From positions 1 through 64,000 of the forward strand of contig CACZGD010000006.1 in NCBI GenBank assembly GCA_902780565.1: 64,000 bases of DNA, given 5' to 3'. This DNA comes from Oscillospiraceae bacterium. Lineage in GTDB: Bacteria; Bacillota; Clostridia; Oscillospirales; Acutalibacteraceae. The translations under genes were made by a program, and so were the position numbers. Below, piece after piece: positions 51,548-60,157 of the stretch (positions are counted from its first letter, which is position 1; the number at the start of each line of letters is the position of its first letter). The notes below the pieces were generated by a model. That model saw only the letters and a list, made by a program, of their open reading frames with translations. It was not told where the DNA came from and ran no database searches.

Positions 51548-54500
51548 TCAGCTTCTCCGGCACTTCACCGTTCTGATCTCAAAGGGACGGAAGGTCAGAC
51601 GCAGCTTGTTATCCGTAACTGTGAGAGGTTCAAGCTCGTCTTCCAGCAGGTTCGTGGCGGCCGTTTCACAGATGCGAGCGCCGAAGGTGAGATCGGTCGT
51701 CGTTTTCGTGCCTTCGCTTTCATACAGGCGCAGGATAAACGCGTCGGAGCCGTCTTCAGCAGGCTTTACCGCTTCTGCGATCACGTTCGGCGCGTCGATG
51801 CGCACAAGCGACAGGACCTCCGCCTTCCCCGGGGCGGTGAAATGCGGAACGTTCAACGTATACGCCGACTGTACGACGGTTTCCGCACGGAAGCCGCCGA
51901 CGTGCGGCAGCAGGGAATAGGTCATCTCATGGTCGCCGACGTCGCCCGTATAATCGGGATGCGTTCCGCCGCGATGCAGGGAGAGCCGCAGGTTGCAGTC
52001 CAGCACGGTAATGCCGTATTTGCAGTCGTTCAGGATCGCGGCGCCGAAGCCCGGTTCGCTGACGTCCGTATAATTCCGGTTACAGACTTCGTATTTCGCA
52101 AGCTCAACGCCGGTGTTGGCGGTGGTGAGGCGTTCAATGGCCCCGAACTGGATCTCGCTTCTTGCGCGGGAAGCGTTGATATCGAGATCGAACCCGGCTT
52201 TCAGCAGGCGGTGCGGGCTGTTCCAGTGCACCAGCGTGTGGAAGTCCACGCGCGGAGAATCCGCGTAGCAGACGAGATCCTGCGACACCGTCGTTCCGTT
52301 TTCGATTTCGTAAACGCTGCGCAGCCTGATCTCGACCGGGCCGTCAGTCACAAGCGTTCTGCCCTTGAAGCCGTACACGGGCGTCAGGTTCTCAATCACG
52401 TCATGGTCGATATCCCAGTTGTCATAGGTCAGCGGCACGTCCTCGCCAAACAGAAAAACGTTCAGCGGCTCCCCGCCGGGCTTTCTGAGTTCTCTTCCGG
52501 AGGCAAGATCCGTAAAGGACGCAATATATCCGTTTTCGTCAAAGACAATGGACACAAACGGGGTTTTCAGCGTTGTGCCGTCATAGTGGAAGGGGGAAGT
52601 CACTGCCAAAGGCGCATCGGCCAGTTCCAAGAACTTCGTGCCGAAGCCGGGAATCGCGGCACCGCCGACGGCAAGCAGATCCCTGCCGCAAACGTCGATA
52701 TATCTCTGCGAAGGGAAGTCTTTTGCGTACCCCTGCGCTTCGAGGACGGCCGCATCATGACGCGGGAAGCTGAGCGTGTTGAAAAGCGTGACGCCGTTTT
52801 CGGGTTTCATGAGCGTTTTCGCATATCGCTTAGCTTCGGAACGGTAATTCTCAAGTACCGCATCCATTTCCTGATGGAATACGTCGTAAACGGGCTTGAT
52901 GGACGTGCCGGGCAGAATATCATGAAACTGGTTTTTGAGCTGCGTTTTCAGCCAACGGTCCGCGGCGGGGTTTTTCTGTTCCCCGGAGATCACGTTGAAA
53001 TACTCCATATCCCGCAGGGCGTATTCCGCCTTGCGGTTTTTGCGTTTGACGTCATGCATCTGCGTAAGCGTGCCGCGATGCAGCTCCAGATACAATTCGT
53101 CATGATACGTCGGCAGCGTTTCTTTCTGCGCCTCCAGCTCGTGCATGAACTGGCTTGCGGTCATCGGTACGGCTTCCGGCAAGCCTTCCATGTTGGAAGC
53201 GCGAAGGGAGGTCTCGATCATGCCGGGCGTCGGACCGCCGCCGCCGTCTCCGAAGCCGTACGCAATAAAACGCAGGTCGCTCGCGTCCTTCATTTTCAGA
53301 TCTCGGACCGCATGGAAACAGTCGTTGACGTTCGGCCAACAGTGTGTGCGATTGAAATGCGTAACCACTTCACTGCCGTCGATTCCGCGCCAGATGAAGC
53401 TGTCATAGGGGAAGCTGTTCAGCTCATTCCAGAAAATCTTGGTTGTGAAGAAATACTTTACGCCGCTTAGCAGCATGATCTGCGGAATGTTCGCGTTATA
53501 TCCGAAGGTATCCGGCAGCCAGAAGCTGTCGGACGTATAATTGAAGTTTTCCCGCGTGAACTGCTGGCCCTTCAGGAATTGCCGCGCCATCAGTTCGCCG
53601 GACGTGATGTTGCAGTCGCATTCAACGTAAACGCCGCCGTTCGGCTCATACCGCCCCTCTGCGACGCGTTTTTTCATCTCAGCGAAAATAGAGGGGTAAT
53701 ATTCTTTCATCCATTCGCCATGCAAGGCGGAGGACTGAATAAACGTATAAGTTGGGTACTGTTCCATCAGATGCAGAGCGTTCGAGTAGGTGCGGGCGCA
53801 CTTGCGAATCGTCTCGCTGACCGGCCAGAGCCATGCTGTGTCCATGTGTGAATGTCCCGTAAGACCGACTCTGCCGAAAACGCGGGAATTGCCGCCGGTA
53901 AAGAACGGCCGTGAGATCGCGAGCGCCTTTCGGACGCCTTCGCGGACTTGTTCGTCGGTTGCTTCTTTGGGGAAGAGCGGCAGAACTTTGCCGATCTGCA
54001 TCAGCGCGTTGCGGGCTTTTGAAACGATGAAGCGATCGTCAGGCAAAACACGGGCGGTATCCAGCAGCTCACGGAGATCAAAAATCAGCGTAAAGATTTC
54101 TTCATTTCTGGTACAGATGTCTACGCCGTTGAACGTATGTGTAAAGCCTTGCGTCGGATCGGGATAAAAATAGTCGTCGTAAGGATCGGTGTTCGGGTCA
54201 TAATGACCGGCGTAGCATTCAAACGCGATGCGCAGCGTTTCTCCGGCTTTGCCCTTCCCGAGATATTGACAAGCGTGGCCGCCGCCGATGAATTCCCGGT
54301 TTTTGCTGTTGATGATCCCCTTCGGCACGCCGTTCAGGAAGAAAAGCTGTTCGGCGCCGCCGCAGCCGGAAACGGCGTACAGATCCTGTCCGTCAAGAGC
54401 GGAAGGGACCGTGAATTCCCCGCGAAGCCACATGTTCTGCCATTCGCCGCCCCAGCTTTCCCCCTGGCGGATCGGGGAGAATCCGGTCTCCGGTACGGTG

Positions 54501-54634
54501 CGCAGGTGCTCCTGCGTGTGGAAGGCCTCGGTGTTTTGCAGGTCGGCCACCTTCACATAGATCAGCTTTTCATAGATCTTCAGCGCGGCGTTCAGTTTGT
54601 TGAATACTCTGTTTTTCAGTTTTTCGTCGTACAT
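51548..54634 (-). CDS. GH38 alpha-mannosidase
   Basis: 1028 residues, the usual size. After an N-terminal beta domain, TGHSHMDTAWLWPVSET (~265-280) holds zinc-binding His/Asp and SFWLPDTFGYNANIPQI (~370-385) holds the nucleophile Asp, both GH38 signatures. HFNRTHCWPNVNDCFH and RFIAYGFGDGGGGPTPGMIE complete the catalytic region; the C-terminal half is the mannosidase beta-sandwich. No signal peptide, so it trims imported mannosides in the cytoplasm. AGGAGG is 6 bases before the ATG. Its promoter carries the tandem repeat shared with the response-regulator gene. Confidence 0.93.
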   Translation of the reverse strand: MYDEKLKNRVFNKLNAALKIYEKLIYVKVADLQNTEAFHTQEHLRTVPETGFSPIRQGESWGGEWQNMWLRGEFTVPSALDGQDLYAVSGCGGAEQLFFLNGVPKGIINSKNREFIGGGHACQYLGKGKAGETLRIAFECYAGHYDPNTDPYDDYFYPDPTQGFTHTFNGVDICTRNEEIFTLIFDLRELLDTARVLPDDRFIVSKARNALMQIGKVLPLFPKEATDEQVREGVRKALAISRPFFTGGNSRVFGRVGLTGHSHMDTAWLWPVSETIRKCARTYSNALHLMEQYPTYTFIQSSALHGEWMKEYYPSIFAEMKKRVAEGRYEPNGGVYVECDCNITSGELMARQFLKGQQFTRENFNYTSDSFWLPDTFGYNANIPQIMLLSGVKYFFTTKIFWNELNSFPYDSFIWRGIDGSEVVTHFNRTHCWPNVNDCFHAVRDLKMKDASDLRFIAYGFGDGGGGPTPGMIETSLRASNMEGLPEAVPMTASQFMHELEAQKETLPTYHDELYLELHRGTLTQMHDVKRKNRKAEYALRDMEYFNVISGEQKNPAADRWLKTQLKNQFHDILPGTSIKPVYDVFHQEMDAVLENYRSEAKRYAKTLMKPENGVTLFNTLSFPRHDAAVLEAQGYAKDFPSQRYIDVCGRDLLAVGGAAIPGFGTKFLELADAPLAVTSPFHYDGTTLKTPFVSIVFDENGYIASFTDLASGRELRKPGGEPLNVFLFGEDVPLTYDNWDIDHDVIENLTPVYGFKGRTLVTDGPVEIRLRSVYEIENGTTVSQDLVCYADSPRVDFHTLVHWNSPHRLLKAGFDLDINASRARSEIQFGAIERLTTANTGVELAKYEVCNRNYTDVSEPGFGAAILNDCKYGITVLDCNLRLSLHRGGTHPDYTGDVGDHEMTYSLLPHVGGFRAETVVQSAYTLNVPHFTAPGKAEVLSLVRIDAPNVIAEAVKPAEDGSDAFILRLYESEGTKTTTDLTFGARICETAATNLLEDELEPLTVTDNKLRLTFRPFEIRTVKCRRS

Positions 54635-54708
54635 GATTCCCTCCTGATACAGCTAATGATTTGTGGATCGCGGTGGAAAAAGAAATCCATCGCAAACAAT
54701 ACAATATT

Positions 54709-54744
54709 ATCATATCATCAGATGTCCAACAAATGTCCAACAAG
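54709..54744 (-). promoter_or_regulatory. Mannosidase promoter with SARP-like tandem repeats
   Basis: On the minus strand: CTTGTTGGACA (54734-54744) then TTTGTTGGACA (54723-54733), exactly 8 bases, then -10 TATGAT (54709-54714). No -35 hexamer is present; the second repeat occupies its place, as in activator-dependent promoters. The same unit with the same 8-base spacing lies before the response-regulator gene at 56159-56194. Confidence 0.7.
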
Positions 54745-54767
54745 CTTTTTTGAAAAATCAAAAAAGC
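54744..54767. repeat. Inverted repeat between divergent mannosidase and kinase promoters
   Basis: Perfect 10-base arms GCTTTTTTGA (54744-54753) and TCAAAAAAGC (54758-54767) with AAAA loop, directly adjoining the tandem repeats and 4 bases before the kinase -35. No transcript should end here, so an operator or roadblock is more likely than a terminator. Confidence 0.45.
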
Positions 54768-54771
54768 CGTC

Positions 54772-54800
54772 TTGTTTCACAGATTAGAATATGTTATACT
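54772..54800 (+). promoter_or_regulatory. Sigma-A promoter of the histidine kinase gene
   Basis: -35 TTGTTT (54772-54777), 17-base spacer, -10 TATACT (54795-54800). Confidence 0.65.
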
Positions 54801-54829
54801 TACATTAATTTTATAAGGAGGATTGCCGG

Positions 54830-56086
54830 ATGCCGCAGGTGCAGTTTGAATATTTCTTGATCCAGCTCCCGCTGCTGCTTCAGTTGATCGGACTCACGTT
54901 CACCGTGCTGTTCGATCCGTATATCCGAAAAAAACATAAAACGGTCATGCTGCTGATCGTCTTGTTTGTTTTCAGCCTGATCGTGCAGAATGAACTGAAC
55001 TACCGTTTGGATGTCGGCGGCGTTTATCGTTTCGGACGGACGATCGTCAGCATTTACGGCTACTGCGTGCGGCCGCTGATCCTTGTACTTTTTATCTTTT
55101 TTTTCCGTCGAAGCAAACCGTATTGGCCGGTTTGGACCCTGATCGGGATCAATCTTGCCATCCATCTGACAGCCTTTTTTTCAGGGATCTGCTTTCGGAT
55201 CAACGAGGACAATCACTTTATACGCGGTCCGCTGGGCTACAGCGCGCACGTGATCAGCGGCGTATTGCTGCTGTATCTGGCTTATCTTTCCGTGAAGGAA
55301 TACGCGCGCGTCCGCAAGTGGGAGGCCGTGATCCCGCTCACAAACGTCGTTCTGATCGTTGTTGCCGTTGTTGTCGAAACGTTTCTCGATCACAGGAATC
55401 TTCCCGTGGATTATCTCACGATCGCCGTAGTGAGCAGCTGCGTGTTTTATTATATTTGGCTGCACCTGCAGTTCGTGCGGGAGCATGAACAGGCTCTGCG
55501 TTCTGAACAGCGAATCCAGATCATGATGAGCCAGATCCAGCCGCATTTTCTGTATAATACGCTTTCCACGATCCAGGCGCTTTGCAAAACCGATCCGGAT
55601 AAGGCTTTTGAGACGACGGAAAAATTCGGGACCTATCTGCGGCAGAACATTAATTCCCTGAGCAATCCGCAGCTGATCCCGATCCGCAAGGAGCTGGAGC
55701 ACGTGCGCATTTATACGGAGATCGAGGCGATCCGATTCCCGTATATTCAGGTGGATTTCGACACGCAGGATCTGGATTTCAGAGTCCCTGCTCTTTCGGT
55801 CCAGCCGATCGTGGAAAACGCGATCCGGCACGGCGTAAGAATCCGGGAAAACGGTCTTGTAACTGTACGGACAAGGCGGACGGAGGAAGGTCACGTGATC
55901 GAAATACGCGACAATGGGAAAGGCTTCGACGTAAAAGCGGACGCGCTGTCGGATCCGACGCATATCGGCATTCGCAATGTCCGGGAGCGGATCGAACAGA
56001 TGTGCGGCGGTACGCTGACGATCGAAAGCGTGCTGGATAAGGGTACGACAGTGCTGATCCTGATCCCGCCTGCGATATCTGTCTGA
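54830..56086 (+). CDS. LytS-type sensor histidine kinase
   Basis: 418 residues. Six to seven membrane helices (residues ~5-210) without a large extracellular domain, then the His_kinase domain with phosphoacceptor H239 in QIQPHFLYNTLSTIQAL. A HATPase_c domain follows (VQPIVENAIRHGVR, IRDNGKGFD, HIGIRNVRERIE). The sensor seems to detect a signal in or near the membrane. AAGGAGG is 8 bases before the ATG. It lies between the mannosidase and its presumed response regulator, which has a separate promoter 72 bases downstream. Confidence 0.9.
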   Translation: MPQVQFEYFLIQLPLLLQLIGLTFTVLFDPYIRKKHKTVMLLIVLFVFSLIVQNELNYRLDVGGVYRFGRTIVSIYGYCVRPLILVLFIFFFRRSKPYWPVWTLIGINLAIHLTAFFSGICFRINEDNHFIRGPLGYSAHVISGVLLLYLAYLSVKEYARVRKWEAVIPLTNVVLIVVAVVVETFLDHRNLPVDYLTIAVVSSCVFYYIWLHLQFVREHEQALRSEQRIQIMMSQIQPHFLYNTLSTIQALCKTDPDKAFETTEKFGTYLRQNINSLSNPQLIPIRKELEHVRIYTEIEAIRFPYIQVDFDTQDLDFRVPALSVQPIVENAIRHGVRIRENGLVTVRTRRTEEGHVIEIRDNGKGFDVKADALSDPTHIGIRNVRERIEQMCGGTLTIESVLDKGTTVLILIPPAISV

Positions 56087-56158
56087 ATGTGTATATTTCG
56101 TATGAAAAATGATGCGGAATTCTCATTTTTTTGAGAAAATTGATTGATTTTAGCCGGT

Positions 56159-56194
56159 TTTGTTGGACATTTGTTGGACAGCTGCTTTTATAAT
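56159..56194 (+). promoter_or_regulatory. Response-regulator promoter with SARP-like tandem repeats
   Basis: TTTGTTGGACA (56159-56169) repeated exactly (56170-56180), 8 bases, then -10 TATAAT (56189-56194). No normal -35 is present at 16-18 bases. Predicted start about 20 bases before the ATG. It indicates positive autoregulation. Confidence 0.7.
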
Positions 56195-56221
56195 AAAAAA
56201 ATACAGAGAGTGAGATCTTAT

Positions 56222-57028
56222 ATGCAGATTATTTGTGTCGAAGACGAGGCTTTGATTCTGGGCCTTACTGTTTCTATGTGTCGCGAACTGGCTTGTGCCC
56301 CGTCGGTCGAAGGCTTCAGAAGAGCGGACGAGGCGCTGGACTGGGTGCATACGCACACGCCGGATATAGCGCTTCTCGACATCAATATGCCGGATATGGA
56401 CGGGTTGACCCTTGCGGCGCGTCTGAAGGAGCTGCGTCCGGACATTGCCGTGATCTTTCTGACGGGGTATTCCGAGTACGCTGTCGATGCGTTCGGACTG
56501 CATGCGTCCGGATATTTGCTTAAGCCTGTCAGCGCGGAACGCCTTGCCGCAGAAATCGAATACGCGATGCGCGGCAGAACGCCTGAATCGAAGAGCAGGC
56601 ATATATTTGTCCGAACTTTTGGAGAATTTGACGTGTTTGTGGACGGGAGTCCCGTTGTTTTCAGCCGCGCGCGCGCAAAGGAGCTGCTGGCATATCTGAT
56701 CGACAGACAGGGCGGTTCCGTTTCAAGGGCGATCGCTTTCGCGGCTCTTTGGGAAGACGCGTTATACGACAGATCCATGCAGAAACAGTTGGACGTTGTG
56801 ATCCGTTCTCTCAGAACAACGCTGGAAGAAAACGGGATTGGCGATATCGTGGAGATCCATAAGGGGTCCATGCGCGTCGTCCCGGAAAAGCTCGACTGCG
56901 ACCTGTATCGCTTTTTTAAAGGGGATATCGAGGCTGTGGACGCCTACCGCGGCGAATATATGAGCGCGTATTCCTGGGCAAGCCTGACAGAAAGCTTTAT
57001 AGACCGATTCCGGCGAAATGTCGAGTAA
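56222..57028 (+). CDS. Response regulator with SARP/BTAD-like output domain
   Basis: 268 residues from ATG 56222 (an upstream in-frame ATG at 56144 is before the promoter). Receiver domain 1-115 with acidic ED at 7-8, phosphoacceptor D53 in LLDINMPDMDG and K101. From ~128 a winged helix (FGEFDVFVDGSPVVFSRARA, LWEDALYDRSMQKQLDVVIR) fits the OmpR/SARP type. CDLYRFFKGDIEAVDAYRGEY at the end recalls a short BTAD activation domain. It should be phosphorylated by the adjacent LytS-type kinase. Ribosome binding site is weak (GAGTGAG). Confidence 0.88.
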   Translation: MQIICVEDEALILGLTVSMCRELACAPSVEGFRRADEALDWVHTHTPDIALLDINMPDMDGLTLAARLKELRPDIAVIFLTGYSEYAVDAFGLHASGYLLKPVSAERLAAEIEYAMRGRTPESKSRHIFVRTFGEFDVFVDGSPVVFSRARAKELLAYLIDRQGGSVSRAIAFAALWEDALYDRSMQKQLDVVIRSLRTTLEENGIGDIVEIHKGSMRVVPEKLDCDLYRFFKGDIEAVDAYRGEYMSAYSWASLTESFIDRFRRNVE

Positions 57029-57071
57029 TTATTTATGTATTATCTGAAGAAGAAAGGAAGCGCGAGGACGA

Positions 57072-58418
57072 ATGAAAAGAGTTTTTAAAAAGATCGGTAA
57101 GATAATCGGTAAAATCTTCGCGTCGATCCTGATTATTCTCGCAGTTCTTTGCATTGTCACATTGATCTGGGGTTTTGCGCAGCAAACAAGGGGCTCGATC
57201 ATGGATCTGCCGGAGATTCCGGCGGATTTTGTGCCGGCCGTGCGGCTGATCGCTTTTACGGACACGCACAACGAAAACGAGAACGTTGCCGATGCGATCG
57301 AAACGGCCTACCGCCTGTTTGATTCCGATCCGGTTTATGCGGGGGTCGACGGCTTCTTCGGTCTCGGCGATTTCTCAAGCATCGGCACGGAGCCGGATTA
57401 CGCCGCGTACACCGAAACCTTAAATGCGCACGTGCGCAAGGATACCGCGCTTATCAATATCCACGGAAATCACGAATTTAAAAATCAGGCGGAGTACCAT
57501 GATCTGTTCGTTCGGTATTTCGGGCATGAACCGAATACCGTGACTGAAATCAACGGCTTTTACTGCATTGCTTTTTCCGGCGAACGGAGTCTGACGGAAT
57601 GGACCTTCACGCCGTCCTCTCTCAAATGGCTGTCCGAAGAACTGAAAAAAGCGGAAACGTTCTCCGCCGGCAGGCCGATATTTGTTTTCAACCATCCGCA
57701 CCCGTGGGGTACCGTGTACGGTTCCACCGTGTGGGGCGACCCACAGCTCAACGTCATTCTGAACGGACACACAAACGTCGTGGATTTTTCCGGGCACTCT
57801 CATTTTCCGCTCAATGACCCGCGCAGCATCAATCAGGCCTCCTATACGGCTGTCGGCTGCGGCGCGATGGCAAGATTTGAGCTGGACAAAAACGGCGTCA
57901 TCGGCCAGCATCCGGACGGATGGGAGGACGCCGCGCAGATGGTCGTGATCGAAGCGGACCTGGACGGCAGCGTGCGCATCCGCGGATATGATCTGCTTTC
58001 GGATATGTACATCTGTGATTATTATATCGATAACGTTAACGACAAGGCTTCGTTCCCGTATACTTATAAAAACATGAAGGCGCACGATTCGGCGCCGGTT
58101 TTTCCGGCGGACGCCGAGGCGACAGCCTTCCGGAATGAAAACGGTGAATGGGTGATCTCATTCGACGACGCTCTTCCCGCGCAGGGCTATATCGTGCACG
58201 AGTATAAGGTTACAGTGAAAGATAAAAACGGGAAGACCGTATTCAGTGAGAATTTTATAAATGATTATTACATTATTGATAACGACGGGATCGCCGAGTT
58301 CCGGATCGGCGCGGATACGCTTGAGCCGGAGACCGAATATACCTTGACTGTCCGCGCTGAAAGCGCCTATCACAAGTATTCCGACGCGCTAACGCTGACC
58401 TTTACCTCGCAGTCGTAA
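57072..58418 (+). CDS. Membrane-anchored metallophosphoesterase with C-terminal Fn3-like domain
   Basis: 448 residues. Basic N-terminus and one membrane helix (~12-35), then a calcineurin-like domain: FTDTHNE, FGLGDFS, IHGNHEF (GNHE), FNHPHPWG and FSGHSHF (GHSH). After ~330 a beta-sandwich resembling fibronectin type III (QGYIVHEYKVTVKDKNGK, LEPETEYTLTVRAES) follows. It acts outside the membrane on a phosphate ester, nucleotide or teichoic-acid-type substrate; which is unknown. A GAGGACGA site precedes the ATG. It follows the response regulator by 43 bases. Confidence 0.85.
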   Translation: MKRVFKKIGKIIGKIFASILIILAVLCIVTLIWGFAQQTRGSIMDLPEIPADFVPAVRLIAFTDTHNENENVADAIETAYRLFDSDPVYAGVDGFFGLGDFSSIGTEPDYAAYTETLNAHVRKDTALINIHGNHEFKNQAEYHDLFVRYFGHEPNTVTEINGFYCIAFSGERSLTEWTFTPSSLKWLSEELKKAETFSAGRPIFVFNHPHPWGTVYGSTVWGDPQLNVILNGHTNVVDFSGHSHFPLNDPRSINQASYTAVGCGAMARFELDKNGVIGQHPDGWEDAAQMVVIEADLDGSVRIRGYDLLSDMYICDYYIDNVNDKASFPYTYKNMKAHDSAPVFPADAEATAFRNENGEWVISFDDALPAQGYIVHEYKVTVKDKNGKTVFSENFINDYYIIDNDGIAEFRIGADTLEPETEYTLTVRAESAYHKYSDALTLTFTSQS

Positions 58419-58427
58419 AGTGAATAT

Positions 58428-60137
58428 ATGTATTATACAGATCAAACAGAAAGAAGGATTTGTTTGGCACATATCTTATTGAATCGCATCGCCATGCGTA
58501 TCATGGTGCTGAAAGGAAAGGGGAGTCTGCGGCGGCTGAAGCGTTCCGCCGATCATCCGATGGCGCAGAATGAGGCGCTGCTGAAAAGGATCCTTCGCGC
58601 CAACCGCAATACGGAGTACGGCAAGGAGCACCGCTTCAGTGAGATCCGCAGCCTGTCCGATTTCCGGAAAAACGTTCCCGTCTCCGGATATGAGGATTAC
58701 GCGGAGCGGATTGAACGCGTGAAAAACGGAGAAGACAAGCTTTTGACCGCTTCAAAGATTCTCGGCTATTCCAGAACGTCAGGGTCCTCCGGCGTTCCGA
58801 AATATATCCCCGCGACAAACGCGTCGTTAAAGGCTTACGTCAGATACACTTGGACGCGGGCCTTGGCCCTCGGCGCGGCGGAGCTGAAACGGCAGGGAAA
58901 AAAGTATAAACCCGGAAGAGGCGTGTTCCTTTCTCCCGCGACGAATGAAACACTGCCGAACGGCCTGCCGTGCAGTAATATCGCGGAGGTCGGCGCAAGA
59001 GAATACGGTCTTTTTTACCCGTTTATCCTTACGATCCCCACGAAAAACCTCTTCGATATGCACGACGGGGATTACATATATAATATCTATCGATTCGCGC
59101 TTTCCGATCCGGACGTCACCTTTATCTTTTCCGTCTTCTTCTCCGTGAACGTCAGTCAGCTGGCTTATCTCAGGCAGCACTGGCAGGTGATCGTGGACGA
59201 TATCGAAAAAGGGACCATCAGCGAGCAGATCGAAATGAAGCCGGAGCTGCGGGAAACGCTGCAAAAGCGGATCCGCCCCATGCCGGAACGCGCCGCATAT
59301 CTGCGGAAGCAGTTTGAGCAGGGCTTCGATGAGACGCTTCTCAAGCGCATCTGGCCGAATCTGACCGTGATCTGCGGGATCGGCAACGCTTCCTTTTCAT
59401 CCGCCGCGAATCACATCCGCAGTGTCGCAAAGGGCGTTCCCTTCGATTTCTCTATTTACGGCGCGTCCGAGGGGCTTGTCGCCGCTGTGCCCGCGCTTGA
59501 AACGACGGATATGCAGCTTTTGACGGACAGCTGTTTCTATGAGTTTATTCCGTTTGGGGATGAGAGCGACACAGTGCTGACGCTTGATCAGCTGAAAGTC
59601 GGAGAAAAATACGAGATTTTGATCACAACGCAGGCCGGACTCTATCGTTACAGGCTAAAGGATGTGATCGAAGTCAAGGGGTTCCGCGGCGCCTGCCCGC
59701 TGATCGCCTTCGTATACCGGAAAGGACAGCTCTTTAACATTGCCGGCGAAAAGTTCAGTGAAGAGGATGCCCGCAACACGATCATGATGCTGGAAAAGGC
59801 GCATGGCGTTTCTATTGATAAGTGGCTGTTTTATCAAGACGAAAGCGTGATGCCGAACCGCTACGCGCTTGTAGTCGAAAGCGACGCGGGGCTTGACTGG
59901 GAGGCTTGCATCGATGAACTGGAGACCTATATGGGGCAGTGCAACAAGCGCTATGAGAGTCAGCGCGCGAAATGCTTTATTGCACGGCTGACAGTTCAGC
60001 TCCAGGAACCCGGCACACACGACGCCTGGGCGGCAAGGTGCATTGAAAAAGGCGCGTCGGCAGCGCAGGTCAAGCCCGTTCATTCTTTGGATAATCAGGA
60101 AAAACGCGAGTTTTTCCTGGGAAGAATACAAAAATAA
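58428..60137 (+). CDS. GH3 (auxin-responsive promoter family) acyl-adenylating enzyme
   Basis: 569 residues. YSRTSGSSGVPKYIPAT is the AMP-forming P-loop-like motif, FSIYGASEGL the second ATP motif, and GLYRYRLKDVIEV the third, as in plant GH3 acyl-acid amido synthetases. The family adenylates a carboxylic acid and transfers it to an amine. Bacterial members exist, mostly unstudied. The ATG at 58428 has a weak site; a TTG at 58464 with AGAAGGA upstream is possible. It lies 9 bases after the phosphoesterase gene and 20 before the SGNH hydrolase. Confidence 0.85.
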   Translation: MYYTDQTERRICLAHILLNRIAMRIMVLKGKGSLRRLKRSADHPMAQNEALLKRILRANRNTEYGKEHRFSEIRSLSDFRKNVPVSGYEDYAERIERVKNGEDKLLTASKILGYSRTSGSSGVPKYIPATNASLKAYVRYTWTRALALGAAELKRQGKKYKPGRGVFLSPATNETLPNGLPCSNIAEVGAREYGLFYPFILTIPTKNLFDMHDGDYIYNIYRFALSDPDVTFIFSVFFSVNVSQLAYLRQHWQVIVDDIEKGTISEQIEMKPELRETLQKRIRPMPERAAYLRKQFEQGFDETLLKRIWPNLTVICGIGNASFSSAANHIRSVAKGVPFDFSIYGASEGLVAAVPALETTDMQLLTDSCFYEFIPFGDESDTVLTLDQLKVGEKYEILITTQAGLYRYRLKDVIEVKGFRGACPLIAFVYRKGQLFNIAGEKFSEEDARNTIMMLEKAHGVSIDKWLFYQDESVMPNRYALVVESDAGLDWEACIDELETYMGQCNKRYESQRAKCFIARLTVQLQEPGTHDAWAARCIEKGASAAQVKPVHSLDNQEKREFFLGRIQK

Positions 60138-60157
60138 ATTTGTATAGGAGGTACATT

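Noticed and set aside
51422..53470. 682-codon open frame on the + strand
   Set aside because: It is antisense to the GH38 mannosidase, has no family similarity and arises from codon bias of the true gene.
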